14,950 bases of DNA, taken from positions 7,736 to 22,685 of the forward strand of contig DCIF01000134.1 of the NCBI GenBank assembly GCA_002315795.1, given 5' to 3'. This document shows, one piece after another, positions 13,830-14,950 of this stretch. The notes beneath the pieces are model-generated. The model saw nothing but the letters and a program-made list of their open reading frames with translations, searched no databases and was not told the DNA's origin. This stretch comes from Bacteroidales bacterium UBA1733. GTDB taxonomy: Bacteria > Bacteroidota > Bacteroidia > Bacteroidales > UBA3663. Within the stretch, counting starts at the first letter, position 1. Each line of letters begins with the position of its first letter. The position numbers and the translations under genes were made by a program.

Positions 13830-14950
13830 ATGAAATATACTTACCAATTCTTCTTACTTCTGAGCCTTGTTTGTAGCTTGTCTCTGCTTTCTCCTTTCTC
13901 GTTAAGGGCGGAGTCCCTTGATACATGTTTTGTGGGAATCTGTATTGATAATGCAGAACAGCCTTTTAGCGTGAAACCCGACGCTAAAGGTCAACCGACA
14001 GGCTATCTCACTCGCGATGCTCAGAATAATATTCAACTATACACCAATTGCGCTTTCATTAAGGTTACCAACGAATCGACCAATGAAATGCGTGATAAGC
14101 TGACTGGCGAGTACCGTGTCATTACGTTCAGTAGAGGCAAGACTACGACTTACGATTATCGTCGTGTTGCTACGGGTTCTGAAGTTCGTGAATTCCGTCC
14201 TACTCGTGTGAAGAACATGCAACGCTGTATCTATTTCCGTATTGATAGCGTTAAGAATGCAAAGATTACTTTTGATCTTGAGAATGGCGGTCAGATGGTG
14301 CGTGAGCTCAACGCTCATATTCTTGATGAAAATGCTCCGAAAGAAGCCATTGCTCTGCTCGGAGGGAAAAATGCAGATACTCCTGAAGCGGTAACAGTCC
14401 CTGCCGTCAACCCAAAATCAGATAACACTGCCGCAAAAACACTAGCAGACAAGACTGCAGTAGCAAACGACGAAGAGGAAGGTGCTGCAAAAAAAATTCT
14501 TTTGTGGCTCTTGCTCCTGGCATTTGTGGCTCTTGCTGGCTATCTCAGTTATCGCGAATATCAGAAGCGCACTGTAGCGTCTTCTACTATGGGTAAGCAG
14601 TACAAAGGAGAGGATAAAGCCAAAACTCCTATTATCAAGGCCCCGGTAGCTAAAAATTTGTCAGGAAAGGGAAAAGAGAATCTGATACAGAAACTCGCTG
14701 AGAAAAATGCTGGTGAAACTACATCTGCTCGTAATGTTGCCTCAAGTCCAATGGCTGTTCCTGCAACCTCGGCTCCTGCACCTCAAATAATCGAAAAGAT
14801 TGTTGAGGTCCCAGTGGAAAAGGTTGTCGAGAAGATTATTACCAAGGAGGTCCCTGTTGAGAAGATTATTACCAAGGAGGTCCCTGTCGAGAAGATTGTC
14901 GAAAAGATTGTTACTAAGGAAGTGCCAGTCGAAAAGATCATAGAAAAGAT
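13830..14950 (+). CDS. Unrecognised membrane protein with VPVEK-repeat tail (cut by window end)
   Basis: The frame opens at the ATG at 13830 and stays open to the window end, giving 373 complete codons. Residues 1-27 (MKYTYQFFLLLSLVCSLSLL...RA) look like a signal peptide. Residues about 28-215 form a presumed extracytoplasmic domain with four cysteines in its first part (C33, C38, C74, C133) and no motif I recognise. An acidic stretch NDEEEG is followed by one membrane helix (KKILLWLLLLAFVALAGYLS, about 221-240) and the positive YREYQKR, which predicts that the rest lies in the cytoplasm. Residues about 242-318 are rich in K, A, P and T. From 320 the chain becomes repeats of the type EKIITKEVPVEKI, which continue past the edge. 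The repeats could be an elongated linker or scaffold. I cannot assign a function. The start is supported by the signal peptide and the promoter 29 bases before it. Confidence 0.85.
   Translation, partial: MKYTYQFFLLLSLVCSLSLLSPFSLRAESLDTCFVGICIDNAEQPFSVKPDAKGQPTGYLTRDAQNNIQLYTNCAFIKVTNESTNEMRDKLTGEYRVITFSRGKTTTYDYRRVATGSEVREFRPTRVKNMQRCIYFRIDSVKNAKITFDLENGGQMVRELNAHILDENAPKEAIALLGGKNADTPEAVTVPAVNPKSDNTAAKTLADKTAVANDEEEGAAKKILLWLLLLAFVALAGYLSYREYQKRTVASSTMGKQYKGEDKAKTPIIKAPVAKNLSGKGKENLIQKLAEKNAGETTSARNVASSPMAVPATSAPAPQIIEKIVEVPVEKVVEKIITKEVPVEKIITKEVPVEKIVEKIVTKEVPVEKIIEK
14787..14950 (+). repeat. Coding tandem repeats (VPVEK-type), continuing past the window
   Basis: From residue 320 of the last gene the protein repeats units such as IITKEVPVEK and IVEKIVTKEVPVEK. 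At DNA level, two 30-base units (14829-14858 and 14859-14888) differ by a single T/C at the last base; later units are more diverged. The unit is a multiple of three, so gain or loss of copies would keep the frame. It is a coding minisatellite-like array. Confidence 0.85.

Noticed and set aside
14787..14950. Possible CRISPR-like or intergenic repeat array
   Set aside because: The repeats are contiguous, in frame within an open coding region and have no unique spacers; they encode VPVEK-type protein repeats.

Overview
The window looks like chromosomal core genome of a member of the Bacteroidota, most likely Prevotellaceae (Prevotella/Segatella-like). The evidence is: an LpxC-FabZ fusion protein, which is characteristic of this phylum; Bacteroidota-type promoters (TTTG, about 20 bases, TAnnTTTG) before most transcription units; weak or absent Shine-Dalgarno sequences in A/T-rich leaders; and a second EF-G paralogue of the type described in Bacteroides. 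The family assignment below phylum is inferred from overall protein character, not from a search.

Left part (1-7308, all on the minus strand). Reading from right to left, a short unit encodes a thioredoxin-like lipoprotein and, one base after its stop, an uncharacterised ATP-grasp-like protein. Then comes a hairpin that overlaps a promoter. After this is a compact run: lpxD, lpxC-fabZ, lpxA, a pRiA4b ORF-3-like acidic protein, hflX, and the start of an N-carbamoylputrescine amidase gene that leaves the window at base 1. Gaps of 10 to 40 bases suggest one operon that joins the first steps of lipid A synthesis with a ribosome-associated GTPase and polyamine synthesis.

Middle (7309-11311). A divergent, A/T-rich intergenic region holds promoters facing both ways. 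To its right on the plus strand are shikimate kinase (aroK) and, from their own promoter, korA and korB, the two subunits of a 2-oxoacid (probably 2-oxoglutarate) ferredoxin oxidoreductase. A strong T-tailed hairpin ends this unit.

Right part (11312-14950). A monocistronic EF-G paralogue has altered GTPase motifs and an extra segment of about 26-30 residues in domain IV. Both traits fit the GTP-hydrolysis-independent EF-G2 described in Bacteroides thetaiotaomicron. A palindrome upstream of its promoter is a candidate regulator site. A perfect-stem terminator follows, and its T-tail doubles as the -33 box of the next promoter. That promoter drives a gene cut by the window end, encoding a signal peptide, a novel extracytoplasmic domain, one membrane helix and a VPVEK-repeat tail.

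I see no mobile element, CRISPR array, tRNA or rRNA. The most interesting items are the EF-G2-like gene and its control region, the unrecognised repeat-tailed membrane protein, the ATP-grasp-like protein coupled to a thioredoxin-like lipoprotein, and the unusually long HflX.
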